From a virus, in IMG/VR virus record IMGVR_UViG_3300025120_000271, positions 1 to 32,774 of that record: a stretch of DNA of 32,774 bases. One strand, 5' to 3'. Every line of letters begins with the position of its first letter. Position 1 is the first letter of the stretch. Of this stretch, positions 15,797 to 23,855 are shown in pieces. A program made the translations under genes and the position numbers. Under the pieces are notes generated by a model. It made no database searches. It worked only from the letters and a program-made list of their open reading frames with translations, and was not told the DNA's origin.

Positions 15797-17719
15797 ATGG
15801 CTAACGGAAGATTAGGATTTAAGTGTATTCCGGCATATGCATCTTGTGAGATTTATCAAAATAGTTCTGGTAGTCAAGCTTCAATTTCAATTGGTGCTCA
15901 AGGACTGAATGCTTCTGTAAATAATACAATCAGTGTTGCAGCAGGTACGACTGCATATTGTTTAGTATCCAGTCAAAACGAAGCAGTAGGTACTAACTGT
16001 TTCAAAGATGCTAGTGCAATTACCGCTGCTGGTACGGGACAAACCGATCCTCATGGCGTATGGATACAATCATCCACTGCAATTGGCGGAACGGTAACTA
16101 CAAGACCAACTAGTTTCATGAACGTTAATGGAACTAGAACTTCTATCGCAGGCACTGCACTTCTATCACCAGCTCCATATGGTGGTAGTGAACGTATTTT
16201 GCCCGGTGAGGGTATGTATGCCGATAGTGCTGAGATTACGAATGGTGCGCTCAGGATGGTTCATAAAGATGCATTCATGACATTTGATTGTCATGGGATT
16301 AGACCATTATTCATTGGTTCTAAAAACTTTTGCTGTTGCTGTGAATTTGCAGGAGCAATGTTTATAAATCCACAGTGCGATTGTGCTGGTGTTAATTTTG
16401 GTTATGGGGACTCAGGTGTTGCAACACCATGTCAGATTTATCATCAAAGTTTTTCATATTTCGGCACTCCCGCTGCTTGCACTGAGTGTAGTCTATATGC
16501 GATTAATAGTTATGCTCCACCTTTTTATATAAAAACTGCAGGTGAAGTGTGCATAGGAGCTGGTGCCGTCTGCCTGGTTTGCCGGTGCCTCAGTGCGGCA
16601 GGCATCGTCGAGAGTGGCACTTTGCAACCACCAGTTATCGGATTTTATGCAGGGTGCTGTGGATTAGAGGGGAGCGCCAATGGTATATACCTTTGTTCGC
16701 TCAGAGTATTGGCCGGAGGATGTTGCTGTGCTGTGAGTAGTTGCTTCTTTGGATTTCGAGATCCGTTATCCTGCTGCTGCCTTACTTCAAGACCGCAGCG
16801 TCTTTCAACTGCACTTAGTTTATGCGGAGATGGCACAATGGCGTGCAATCAACCTTGTTGTAATCTGGGTACATCAAATCTTATGTCTCCGTATGGAGTT
16901 TCAAGAGCAGCAACTTATGGTGAATCATTATTTGCAATGAAAACTTGTGGTGGAATTACGAAATACCTTAGTGCATATCCTGGTTGTCAATTTCATGAAA
17001 CGTTGAGCAAATGCTCCTGTGTAAATTGGGAAGTGTTAGATATTGCTGTTCCAGACATATCTGGATGTGAATATCCAATTAAGTACCTTGCATATAATCC
17101 CAAGGTCTCTGTTGAAAAAACTTACTTTATGGTAAGATCGGCGCAACAATCTAACTGTGGAATTTTTGAATATAAGTTTGCAGATTATATTGGTGAGGGC
17201 CTCTGCACCGGCACTTGCATTTGCCCTCAAGAAGGCCTCGCCAATCAAAATGCATTCTTTAAAAGGTCCACACTTACGGACAGTCCTTATATTGATAAAA
17301 TTGCAGACTTCCCATCAGCAATGACTGCAACTAAATATACAGCTCCATTGATGTGTGTTGGGTGTCTTTATAGAATGTCTCCAAAAGAGAATCCGTTCTG
17401 GTCAATTACAGTTTATAATCATGATACTACAGAATGGGATAGATTTACAACAGAAGATTTGATTAGTTGGAAATCTGTTGCACCAGACTTTGCATGGAGT
17501 GTTAGTAATACATTCAAATATGAAACCTTTGATAATTGTTTACGAACCAGTTGCAACAATTTTGGAACAGTAGTTCCAAAATGCGGATTATTTGACTTTG
17601 GGGTAAGTGCAAATAACTATGAAAGAACTGGTGTTGTAATTTCAGATGGTGAAAGTATTATTGTTAATAATGATACAACTGAAGGTCTCACCGCTCAAGT
17701 TTGGGGGTATGAAGGATGA
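15797..17719 (+). CDS. Cysteine-rich putative virion protein, large (46 Cys in 640)
   Basis: 640 residues with 46 cysteines by direct count, including runs CCCC, CCC and CC in GSKNFCCCCEF, AGGCCCAV and PLSCCCLT, and closely spaced CxC or CxxC pairs (PQCDCAG, CVGC, CKC-like KCSCVN). The N-terminus (MANGRLGFKCIPAYASCEIY) is like that of cyanophage fibre-associated proteins, and the first 120 residues are Ser/Thr/Gly-rich beta sequence. The C-terminal 90 residues (ESIIVNNDTTEGLTAQVWGYEG) look like a globular cap with few cysteines. The stop overlaps the next cysteine-rich gene (ATGA). The rest of the window's proteins have few cysteines, so this is a property of this pair. It could be disulfide cross-linked after release into oxic water, or bind metal. 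The function is unknown; virion location is inferred from position. Confidence 0.7.
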   Translation: MANGRLGFKCIPAYASCEIYQNSSGSQASISIGAQGLNASVNNTISVAAGTTAYCLVSSQNEAVGTNCFKDASAITAAGTGQTDPHGVWIQSSTAIGGTVTTRPTSFMNVNGTRTSIAGTALLSPAPYGGSERILPGEGMYADSAEITNGALRMVHKDAFMTFDCHGIRPLFIGSKNFCCCCEFAGAMFINPQCDCAGVNFGYGDSGVATPCQIYHQSFSYFGTPAACTECSLYAINSYAPPFYIKTAGEVCIGAGAVCLVCRCLSAAGIVESGTLQPPVIGFYAGCCGLEGSANGIYLCSLRVLAGGCCCAVSSCFFGFRDPLSCCCLTSRPQRLSTALSLCGDGTMACNQPCCNLGTSNLMSPYGVSRAATYGESLFAMKTCGGITKYLSAYPGCQFHETLSKCSCVNWEVLDIAVPDISGCEYPIKYLAYNPKVSVEKTYFMVRSAQQSNCGIFEYKFADYIGEGLCTGTCICPQEGLANQNAFFKRSTLTDSPYIDKIADFPSAMTATKYTAPLMCVGCLYRMSPKENPFWSITVYNHDTTEWDRFTTEDLISWKSVAPDFAWSVSNTFKYETFDNCLRTSCNNFGTVVPKCGLFDFGVSANNYERTGVVISDGESIIVNNDTTEGLTAQVWGYEG

Positions 17720-18444
17720 GTAGATTTACACGAACAGCAGGTTCTAGTGGTAGTGGTGGTGCCACTTATGGAGACAGTAATGTTTGCGGTGTCCTTTCAT
17801 CTTATACTGGAGCACTTTCTGCAGGTGATGGAACAAACATTTGTTGTATCAGAAGTGAGTGGGAGTTGATTTGTGAATGCAATTGTATAACTGAATGTTA
17901 TGGCACTTGTGTAGAATTTACGTTTCCAAGTACTGCAGATACTGATACTTGCAAATTTGGTGAGTATAAATTGGAAGTGAATGGTTTATATGGAAAGGAT
18001 ACTACTGCAGTTTGTCTGCACATGAAAATTGGAAGTGCTAATTGCTATTGCACTTGCTGTTCGGGGCATTATGCTTACGAAGGCGGTCCCTCTCCCACTT
18101 CTAGTGGATATAACCAAGCAATGTGTTTTCATTTGATCAGAGTGTCCGGGGGCGCGTGTTGGCAGGGTGGAAATTTTACAGGATGTTTTGCTAGGTTTCC
18201 TTTCATACCTACATGTAATCCAGGTGCAGGTTTTGGAGTATGTTTTTCAACTTGTACGTGGTCTGCCTGTCAAGATATACGCACTAATGGGTGGGAAAAT
18301 TGTAAATGCAGGACTTGTTGGGAAGAGTTTTGTAAGGTAGCATTGGCTTATTCCGGTAGTTGCCCTATGTGTCACTGCGGTTCATTTAGAATATATGGTA
18401 AGAGACTTCGCCCATCGGCATATAGTGGTTACACAATTGCCTAA
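17716..18444 (+). CDS. Cysteine-rich putative virion protein, small (28 Cys in 242)
   Basis: 242 residues with 28 cysteines (over 11%), in tight sets such as ICECNCITECYGTC, NCYCTCC, NCKCRTC and CPMCHC. The N-terminus is Gly/Ser-rich (SRFTRTAGSSGSGGATYG), like a flexible fibre anchor. Short beta strands separate the cysteine clusters (EYKLEVNGLYG, FRIYGKRL). The CxC and CxxC spacing is metallothionein- or knottin-like, but no known cysteine fold was recognised. It starts within the stop of the large cysteine-rich gene (ATGA), which implies joint production, and a tail-assembly-like gene follows 28 bases later. A disulfide-rich tip or metal-binding decoration are the two obvious options; neither is shown by the sequence. 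Confidence 0.7.
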   Translation: MSRFTRTAGSSGSGGATYGDSNVCGVLSSYTGALSAGDGTNICCIRSEWELICECNCITECYGTCVEFTFPSTADTDTCKFGEYKLEVNGLYGKDTTAVCLHMKIGSANCYCTCCSGHYAYEGGPSPTSSGYNQAMCFHLIRVSGGACWQGGNFTGCFARFPFIPTCNPGAGFGVCFSTCTWSACQDIRTNGWENCKCRTCWEEFCKVALAYSGSCPMCHCGSFRIYGKRLRPSAYSGYTIA

Positions 18445-18472
18445 TAATACACTCAACTAATATAATAAACAA

Positions 18473-18901
18473 ATGGCAACTTTTAATTTAGACGGTTCTA
18501 TTAGTAGAACTAGAGATGTACAAAATGAACTGGAAGTACAATCACTTGAATATGGTCATGATATTGAAAGATCTACAGTTGATCTTCGATACTATAGAGA
18601 TTCTCTCTTATCACAAACTGATTGGAGAGTTGTAGTAGCATCAGAAACTGATGTTGGTATTTCTACTGATTGGAAAACTTATAGGCAAGCACTTCGTGAT
18701 TTGCCTTCACATAATCGTGCTCCAAATAAGTTTATGATTGCAGATTGGCCATTATCTCCAGATGAATCACAATATTCAGAAGATGCAATTCGATATATCG
18801 CAGAAGTAAGAGATCCTGTTGGTCTCGGAACTACATCATGGGTTGGATTAACTACTACAGGTGATTACTATCTACAAGATATTCCAGAGTCTGAAGAATA
18901 A
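18473..18901 (+). CDS. Tail fibre assembly-like protein (copy 1)
   Basis: 142 residues. The middle holds RDSLLSQTDWRVVVASE...DWKTYRQALRDLPS, the pattern of the small tail-fibre assembly/chaperone family (RNxLLxxTDW, then WxxYRQALRxLP). A paralogue at 29479 has the same RNQLIQQSDW...WKTYRQALRDIP order. Both lie as the last gene of a fibre cluster. The C-terminal part (about 95-142) is unique here (YIAEVRDPVGLGTTSWVGL). In known phages such proteins help fold or attach fibres and their specificity follows the adjacent fibre, which suggests this one serves the cysteine-rich or S74 group. A rho-independent terminator follows. Confidence 0.65.
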   Translation: MATFNLDGSISRTRDVQNELEVQSLEYGHDIERSTVDLRYYRDSLLSQTDWRVVVASETDVGISTDWKTYRQALRDLPSHNRAPNKFMIADWPLSPDESQYSEDAIRYIAEVRDPVGLGTTSWVGLTTTGDYYLQDIPESEE

Positions 18902-18913
18902 GGCGGATATCCG

Positions 18914-18940
18914 AAGGGTGGTTGAAAAACCACCCTTCTT
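18914..18940 (+). terminator. Rho-independent terminator closing fibre cluster I
   Basis: A perfect 10-base-pair stem (AAGGGTGGTT at 18914-18923, AACCACCCTT at 18928-18937) with a GAAA tetraloop, followed by a short, weak T run (CTTAAT). It lies 12 bases after the assembly-like gene. Confidence 0.65.
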
Positions 18941-18947
18941 AATGTAG

Positions 18948-18955
18948 AATAAATA
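18948..18955 (+). promoter_or_regulatory. Late promoter box, variant (AATAAATA)
   Basis: AATAAATA, seven of eight matches to TATAAATA, directly after the terminator and 36 bases before the GT9 gene. It would place the heptosyltransferase and carbamoyltransferase genes under late control. Confidence 0.5.
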
Positions 18956-18991
18956 TATCAGATGAATCACATTAAGGTTTGATTTTGTTTT

Positions 18992-19936
18992 ATGTTAAGA
19001 AGAAAAGTATTCGCCATTGACGGTGGAGCGGGACGTGCTATTGCCGCAATACCAGCACTAAAAAAATACGCAAGAAACCATCCAGACGATGATTGGGCAG
19101 TGATTGTCTTTGGTTGGGATAATTTGTTTTGGGGTATTCCTGAACTCCAAGATAGAGTTTACAGTTCTGATGTAAAAGGAATCTTCAAAAACTTGTTAAA
19201 AGATTCTGACATTATTACCCCAGAACCTTATAGAATCTGGGAATATTTCAATCAAAAGTGCTCTCTTGTAGAGGGTTTTGATAAACTTATCAACGAAACG
19301 GAAGATCATTCTGACCTTGGAGTTCCAGAGTTAGTTTTAAGTAAAGGAGAAGAAAAGAACGCTTCTAATGTTCTTACAGAAGTTAAAAATCAACAAAATA
19401 AAAATCTTACTATTGTAATCCAACCTTTTGGTAGGTCAGCAAGAATTGACAATGGAGATATTATTGATGACAGTACTAGATCTTTGGAACCCGGAGTCTA
19501 CTATAAACTTGTAAAAAAACTCTCTCAGAAGTATAATATTGTTTTCATGGGAGAAGGTGAATATGCACAGTTAATTTCTCAAGAGGATCAAATTAGTGCC
19601 AAACTACAGATGGATCTCCGTGGTTGGGCAACAATAATTGAAGGATGTGATTACTTCATTGGTTGTGATAGTGTTGGTCAACATATGGCACGGGCATTTG
19701 ATAAACCAGGAACAGTTATTCTTGGTTCAACTTATGCAGTAAACATCACATATCCAGATCATTTTCAAATTATTGAAAATGAAAACGTAAAGAAAGAATA
19801 CTCACCAATTCGCATTTGTGGTTTAGATTCACATCTAGCAGATCGTAAGAATGATAGATGTATGGAATTTAGTGATAAAGATGTTGATAACATCTATGAG
19901 GCAATCGTAAAAGATATTAAGGAGAAAGTAAAATGA
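18992..19936 (+). CDS. GT9-family glycosyltransferase (heptosyltransferase-like)
   Basis: 314 residues, near the family's usual size (about 320-350). The N-terminus GGAGRAIAAIPALKKYARNHP (11-31) matches the GGxGDxxxxxPxLxxxxxxxP nucleotide-sugar start of ADP-heptose LPS heptosyltransferases. The C-terminal half has the GT9 signature, YFIGCDSVGQHMARAFDKPG (221-240), where D226, S227 and H231 stand for the usual D-S/T-G-x-x-H, then VILGSTYAVNITYP. GT9 enzymes use ADP-heptose. It overlaps the carbamoyltransferase by four bases (ATGA), so the two are coupled, and it is preceded by a late-type box. Substrate specificity is inferred from the adjacent heptose pathway; related GT9 members can use other sugars. 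Confidence 0.8.
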   Translation: MLRRKVFAIDGGAGRAIAAIPALKKYARNHPDDDWAVIVFGWDNLFWGIPELQDRVYSSDVKGIFKNLLKDSDIITPEPYRIWEYFNQKCSLVEGFDKLINETEDHSDLGVPELVLSKGEEKNASNVLTEVKNQQNKNLTIVIQPFGRSARIDNGDIIDDSTRSLEPGVYYKLVKKLSQKYNIVFMGEGEYAQLISQEDQISAKLQMDLRGWATIIEGCDYFIGCDSVGQHMARAFDKPGTVILGSTYAVNITYPDHFQIIENENVKKEYSPIRICGLDSHLADRKNDRCMEFSDKDVDNIYEAIVKDIKEKVK

Positions 19937-21666
19937 CTTACAACGTATTAGCAATCAATCCTGGACATAATGGTTCTGCTGCCCTTGTATCTGGTGGTAA
20001 GTTAGAACTTTATATCGAAGAAGAAAGGATGACTCGTCAAAAATATGACGGTAATCCCTTTCGTGCAATGATGTATATTATGGATAATTATATCATTAAT
20101 GAACTTATTATTGCAGGAACTGGACAAGAAAATCATCGTCTTCCCTGGACTGGAGAAGATTCTTATGGTGCTTTAGTTAGAAAGTATTATCCTAACGTAA
20201 AAATCTCTAGAGTTGGATCAAAACACCATGACGGTCATGCGTATAGTGCGTTCTACAATTCTGGTTTTGAAACAGCAGCTGCGGTCATTGTTGATGGTAG
20301 CGGTAGTATCTTTAACTTTAGATTTTCTCATGATCCAAAAGATAGTATTGAGGCATTTGAAACTGAAACAATTTACAAGTGCTCTTATGATGAAATTAAA
20401 GCAGTTCATAAGATTGGAGCAAATAATGGCATTCCCCATATTGATGCACCAGACTCTCAAATTGATGGCACTGTAACTACCGTAAAAGCATACGAAGCAG
20501 TATCAGAATATCTTGGTTTTGGATTTATTGATGCAGGAAAAACTATGGGTCTTGCGCCTTATGGTAAAGAAGATCCAAATATTCCAAATCTCTTCTATAA
20601 AGATACTGGAAGAGGTGATAAAAATATTTTTATGCCTCATTATCCAGCAGGAGCACTTATTGATTCCGAACGAATTCCTTATCTGAAGAAAACTGAAGAT
20701 TCAAGAGATTGGCATCATAATCCTTCAAAAGTTACAGATGCTGCAAAAAATCTTGCATGGAAAGTTCAACAAGAAACGCAAGAAAGAGTTGGCGATTTAA
20801 TTGAGAAGGCAGTAGATATTACTGGCGAAGAGAATATTGTTATCTCTGGTGGTTATGGTCTAAACTGTGTTGCAAATTATTATTTCAAAGAAAGGTTCCC
20901 CGAACTTAATATCTTTGTTGACCCAGTAGCACATGATGGCGGAACTTCTATTGGTTGGGCAAAGCATAACTCATATCAGCATTGTAAAAATCAAAACCTT
21001 GATTTTGAAACTGATCCATTGACTACTCTTTATCTTGGACCAGACTATGAGTACACTGTAGAAGACTTGGAGTATTTCAAAGATATTGAAATCTCTGATA
21101 CAGATAATACTTCTATCGCTAAACTGATTAGTGAGAAGAATATTGTCGCAATGTTCCAAGGAAGATCAGAAGCAGGTCCTAGAGCATTAGGTAATCGTTC
21201 TATTCTTTATGACCCCACAGACATCAAGGGCAAAGACTTTGTTAATAGTGTGAAAGGTCGTGAATGGTTCCGTCCCTTTGCAGGAACTGTACTCAAAGAA
21301 CACGCTAGTGAGTGGTTTGACCTTCGTGGTATGGATGAAACTCCATATATGATGTATGCAGTAGAACTTCAAACAAAAGCGATTGGAGAACTTCCTGCTA
21401 TCACTCACGTTGATGGAACATGTAGAGTTCAGACAGTAACTGAAGAACAAAATAAAAACTATTATGATTTAATTAACGAGTTCTACAAATTATCTAATGT
21501 TCCTATATTGTTCAACACAAGTTTCAATCTTGGTGGTCACCCGCTAGTTGAAACTCTTCAAGACGCGATCAACACCTTGAGGAATAGTAAGATTGAATAT
21601 CTTTACTTCCCAGAAATGAATAAGTTAGTAACACTTAAGAATGTAGAAGAGACAACTGAAGAGTAA
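19933..21666 (+). CDS. NodU/CmcH-family carbamoyltransferase
   Basis: 577 residues, full length for the family. The motifs appear in order: INPGHNGSAAL near the N-terminus, EEERMTRQK, KHHDGHAYSAFYNSGF (the His pair for carbamoyl phosphate and metal), VDGSGS, GKTMGLAPYGK, ISGGYGLNCVANY, DPVAHDGGTSIGWA, then the C-terminal Sua5-like domain with GRSEAGPRALGNRSIL, RPFAGTVL and NTSFNLGGHPLVET. Family members carbamoylate O-sites of sugars with carbamoyl phosphate and ATP (NodU, CmcH, and a Pseudomonas enzyme that carbamoylates core heptose). It starts four bases inside the GT9 stop. The natural reading is carbamoylation of the heptose added by the neighbouring GT9. A bidirectional terminator follows the stop. 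Confidence 0.88.
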   Translation: MTYNVLAINPGHNGSAALVSGGKLELYIEEERMTRQKYDGNPFRAMMYIMDNYIINELIIAGTGQENHRLPWTGEDSYGALVRKYYPNVKISRVGSKHHDGHAYSAFYNSGFETAAAVIVDGSGSIFNFRFSHDPKDSIEAFETETIYKCSYDEIKAVHKIGANNGIPHIDAPDSQIDGTVTTVKAYEAVSEYLGFGFIDAGKTMGLAPYGKEDPNIPNLFYKDTGRGDKNIFMPHYPAGALIDSERIPYLKKTEDSRDWHHNPSKVTDAAKNLAWKVQQETQERVGDLIEKAVDITGEENIVISGGYGLNCVANYYFKERFPELNIFVDPVAHDGGTSIGWAKHNSYQHCKNQNLDFETDPLTTLYLGPDYEYTVEDLEYFKDIEISDTDNTSIAKLISEKNIVAMFQGRSEAGPRALGNRSILYDPTDIKGKDFVNSVKGREWFRPFAGTVLKEHASEWFDLRGMDETPYMMYAVELQTKAIGELPAITHVDGTCRVQTVTEEQNKNYYDLINEFYKLSNVPILFNTSFNLGGHPLVETLQDAINTLRNSKIEYLYFPEMNKLVTLKNVEETTEE

Positions 21667-21669
21667 TAA

Positions 21670-21695
21670 AAAAGGAGGGATAAAACCCTCCTTTT
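21670..21695. terminator. Bidirectional terminator between convergent genes
   Basis: Perfect 10-base-pair stem AAAAGGAGGG (21670-21679) with CCCTCCTTTT (21686-21695), loop ATAAAA. T runs are present on both strands, so it can stop the carbamoyltransferase transcript and the minus-strand phosphatase transcript, whose stop is at 21697-21699. Confidence 0.75.
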
Positions 21696-21696
21696 C

Positions 21697-22350
21697 TTAT
21701 AGTGAATTTGCAAAGTCTAACAGACTATCAAAGACTTGAACATCTTTATATTTGGTGTCAAATGCTTTGAGATATTTCTTTTCAGTATCTGCACCTCTTC
21801 CCGTTCTTACAAGAACTGGAGTTGATTTTGCTTTGATTGCCATTTTGATGTCTTCAATAGTATCACCAACGTAATATCCTTTTGAGAAATCAACTCCCAC
21901 TTCATTCTTTGCCTTATTCAACATACCAATGTTTGGTTTTGCATAAGGATCTTGAGACATATCAGATGTATTAAAATAAAATCCATCAATAGAGAAAATA
22001 CCTGCTTGTCCAAATTGTTGCATCATATATTGCATAACACCTTGCACATCTTGTTGAGTCAATAATCCTCTTTGAATGTTGGGTTGATCCGAAAACAATA
22101 TTACTCTATGACCGATAAGACGAAGTTTGCGGATTGCTTCTAATGAACCAGAAATAAACTGAACGTCTTCGCGTCTTTTGATTACATTTTTCCATTCATT
22201 AATCACACCATCCCTATCAATCCCAATTACAGATTTAGTAAATGTGGATGGCCAATCCTCGGACGAATATTGAGATTGTTGGTTCATAAAAGGAGAACCT
22301 TCTTGCTGCGGTTGTGTTGCAGACACTGTTTTAGTTTGATATCTTCCCAT
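21697..22350 (-). CDS. gmhB: D,D-heptose 1,7-bisphosphate phosphatase-like HAD protein
   Basis: HAD superfamily. I see IDRDGVINEW (catalytic DxD), then GSLEAIRKLRLIGHRVILFSDQPNIQRG, matching GmhB's LxxxGxxLxxxTNQxGIxRG, then KPNIGMLNKAKNEVGVDF and YYVGDTIEDIKMA (metal-binding VGDxxxD). The pattern fits D-glycero-D-manno-heptose 1,7-bisphosphate 7-phosphatase, the third step of ADP-heptose synthesis. The Cys/His zinc loop of typical GmhB (CPHHP, C-x-C) is missing. Three starts are possible: 22410 (237 residues), 22350 and 22287. I prefer 22350 because it leaves room for the divergent late boxes at 22388-22397; 22287 has an AGAAGG-like site. The N-terminal leader is not part of the fold. Confidence 0.75.
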   Translation of the reverse strand: MGRYQTKTVSATQPQQEGSPFMNQQSQYSSEDWPSTFTKSVIGIDRDGVINEWKNVIKRREDVQFISGSLEAIRKLRLIGHRVILFSDQPNIQRGLLTQQDVQGVMQYMMQQFGQAGIFSIDGFYFNTSDMSQDPYAKPNIGMLNKAKNEVGVDFSKGYYVGDTIEDIKMAIKAKSTPVLVRTGRGADTEKKYLKAFDTKYKDVQVFDSLLDFANSL

Positions 22351-22387
22351 TATTATGCTATTATTTCTATACCAATTGTAGATTATA

Positions 22388-22397
22388 TATTTAAATA
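22388..22397. promoter_or_regulatory. Candidate divergent late promoter element
   Basis: The ten bases TATTTAAATA read TTTAAATA on both strands (minus 22388-22395, plus 22390-22397), seven of eight matches to TATAAATA on each strand. The plus box lies 34 bases before the ATG at 22432 and the minus box 37 before the 22350 start of the phosphatase. It repeats the overlapping layout seen at 13913-13924. Confidence 0.45.
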
Positions 22398-22431
22398 AAT
22401 CAAGAGGCATTATGATTATACTTGGACTTTA

Positions 22432-22830
22432 ATGAAAATATCATTTGTCAATGGTTGTTTTGATGTTCTTCATCCAGGACACATTGAACTCCTAAAATAT
22501 GCTAAATCTCTTGGGGATTATCTTATTGTCGCCATAGATACAGATAAAAAAGTTGCAGAAATGAAAGGTCCAACACGACCTATTTTTTCACAATACGATA
22601 GAGAACTGATGCTTACGTCAATTCGTTATGTTGATGTCGTTCATATGTTTGATAGTAAACAAGAATTGGAAGAGTTGTTAGAATCCATCAGTCCAGATAT
22701 ACTGGTGGTAGGTTCTGACTGGAAAGGAAAAGAAGTAGTAGGTTCACAATATGCAAAATCAGTTCGGTTTTTCGATAGACTCGGAGACTACTCCACCACA
22801 AAAACAATTCAAGGTATTACTTATCGGTGA
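22432..22830 (+). CDS. D-beta-D-heptose 1-phosphate adenylyltransferase (HldE C-terminal domain as a separate protein)
   Basis: 132 residues, matching a stand-alone cytidylyltransferase-like domain of the RfaE2 type. The nucleotidyltransferase signature FVNGCFDVLHPGHIELLKYA contains the HxGH motif (14-17). KGPTRPIFSQYDRELML and then ILVVGSDWKGKEVVGS follow as in HldE, and the terminal STTKTI is the ISxTxxI-like end of the domain. It activates heptose 1-phosphate with ATP to ADP-heptose. In most bacteria it is fused behind the kinase as HldE; here it is separate and precedes the kinase. The kinase start lies 80 bases inside this gene in another frame. There is no clear ribosome site; a late-type box lies upstream. 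Confidence 0.85.
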   Translation: MKISFVNGCFDVLHPGHIELLKYAKSLGDYLIVAIDTDKKVAEMKGPTRPIFSQYDRELMLTSIRYVDVVHMFDSKQELEELLESISPDILVVGSDWKGKEVVGSQYAKSVRFFDRLGDYSTTKTIQGITYR

Positions 22831-23542
22831 TAGTTGTATCGACGAATATGTTTATGGAACTGTTAATCGATTAAATCCAGAAGCACCTGTTCCAGTTTTA
22901 GATTATATCAGAACAGAAACAAGAAAAGGTATGGCATGGAATGTTTATGCTAACCTACTTTCTTTCGGTATTGATATTACGATGATTACTAACGATGAGA
23001 ACATCGTAAAGACACGATATATTGATGAGAAGTCTAATCAGCAGATTTTAAGAGTTGATACTGAAAATAATATCAAACCCTTCGAAGGTAATATGCCTGA
23101 GGGCAATTTTGATGCACTTGTTATATCTGACTACAACAAAGGATTTATAACATCTAAACGACTATTTGAATTGGTTGAATGGTTTGCGGGCCCAATTTTT
23201 ATTGATAGTAAGAAAACAACTCTACCTGTAGATGATGCATATATCAAAATCAATGACTATGAGTATTCGCGATTAGAATATAAAGATCATCCAAACCTTA
23301 TTATTACAAGAGGTTCAAAGGGTGCAGAATATAAAGGTAAGTTATATCCAGGCGAAAAGGTAAGTGTATATGATGTTGTGGGTGCTGGGGACACTTTCCT
23401 TGCCGCACTTGCCTACGGATACCTAACTTATGATAGAATAGAAGATGCAATACCTTTAGCAAATAAATCTGCTGCAATAGCAGTATCACATACAGGAACT
23501 TATGTACTTACCGGAGAAGATGTAAATGCGATATGTAGTTGA
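22751..23542 (+). CDS. D-glycero-beta-D-manno-heptose 7-phosphate kinase (HldE N-terminal domain as a separate protein)
   Basis: 263 residues, PfkB (ribokinase) family of the RfaE1 type. It has GDSCIDEYVYGTVNRLNPEAPVPVL (like RISPEAPVPV), then a TRKGMAWNV variant of PGGAANV, QQILRVDTE, LVISDYNKGFI (the HldE SDYGKG), and the family's ATP anion-hole VVGAGDTFLAAL (D214 the base). It is a little short for RfaE1 (about 310). The start at 22751 is the only ATG, GTG or TTG before the conserved core, so the first 80 bases are really read in two frames with the adenylyltransferase. The C-terminus overlaps the next ORF by 17 bases. It phosphorylates heptose 7-phosphate at C1; product goes to the phosphatase and adenylyltransferase. 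Confidence 0.85.
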   Translation: MQNQFGFSIDSETTPPQKQFKVLLIGDSCIDEYVYGTVNRLNPEAPVPVLDYIRTETRKGMAWNVYANLLSFGIDITMITNDENIVKTRYIDEKSNQQILRVDTENNIKPFEGNMPEGNFDALVISDYNKGFITSKRLFELVEWFAGPIFIDSKKTTLPVDDAYIKINDYEYSRLEYKDHPNLIITRGSKGAEYKGKLYPGEKVSVYDVVGAGDTFLAALAYGYLTYDRIEDAIPLANKSAAIAVSHTGTYVLTGEDVNAICS

Positions 23543-23855
23543 TATTGATGGAACTATCTGCACTCCTGGTTCTACTGAAGAGATGCGATATGAACAGGCA
23601 ATGCCGATTCGGGATAGAATTGATAAAATAAATAAACTATATGACGAAGGTCATACCATCGTTTATCTTACTGCCAGAGGAATGGGTCGATACAATAATA
23701 TTATAGACTTGGCAGTCAAAGAATTCTATGAATTTACAGAGATACAACTGAGTTTGTGGGGATGTAAATATCATCAGTTATTTCTTGGAAAACCATCCGC
23801 AGATTATTACATTGACGACAAAGGGGTACACTCCGATGACTTCTTCACAACCTAG
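23526..23855 (+). CDS. Small HAD-family phosphatase-like protein
   Basis: 109 residues. RYVVDIDGTICTP is the catalytic DxDGT, HTIVYLTARGMGR supplies the second motif (T), and KPSADYYIDDKG the third (Lys then DD for metal). The length and order resemble small capsule-type HAD phosphatases and the 3'-phosphatase half of polynucleotide kinase. It starts 17 bases within the kinase gene and is followed by a cupin, so it belongs to the sugar cassette. It may dephosphorylate a heptose or other sugar phosphate, possibly a second step in parallel with the GmhB-like protein; the substrate is not visible. Confidence 0.7.
   Translation: MRYVVDIDGTICTPGSTEEMRYEQAMPIRDRIDKINKLYDEGHTIVYLTARGMGRYNNIIDLAVKEFYEFTEIQLSLWGCKYHQLFLGKPSADYYIDDKGVHSDDFFTT

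Noticed and set aside
15797-18444. Diversity-generating retroelement variable region
   Set aside because: No reverse transcriptase, template repeat or accessory gene is visible in the window, and I could find no adenine-targeted copy of the region.
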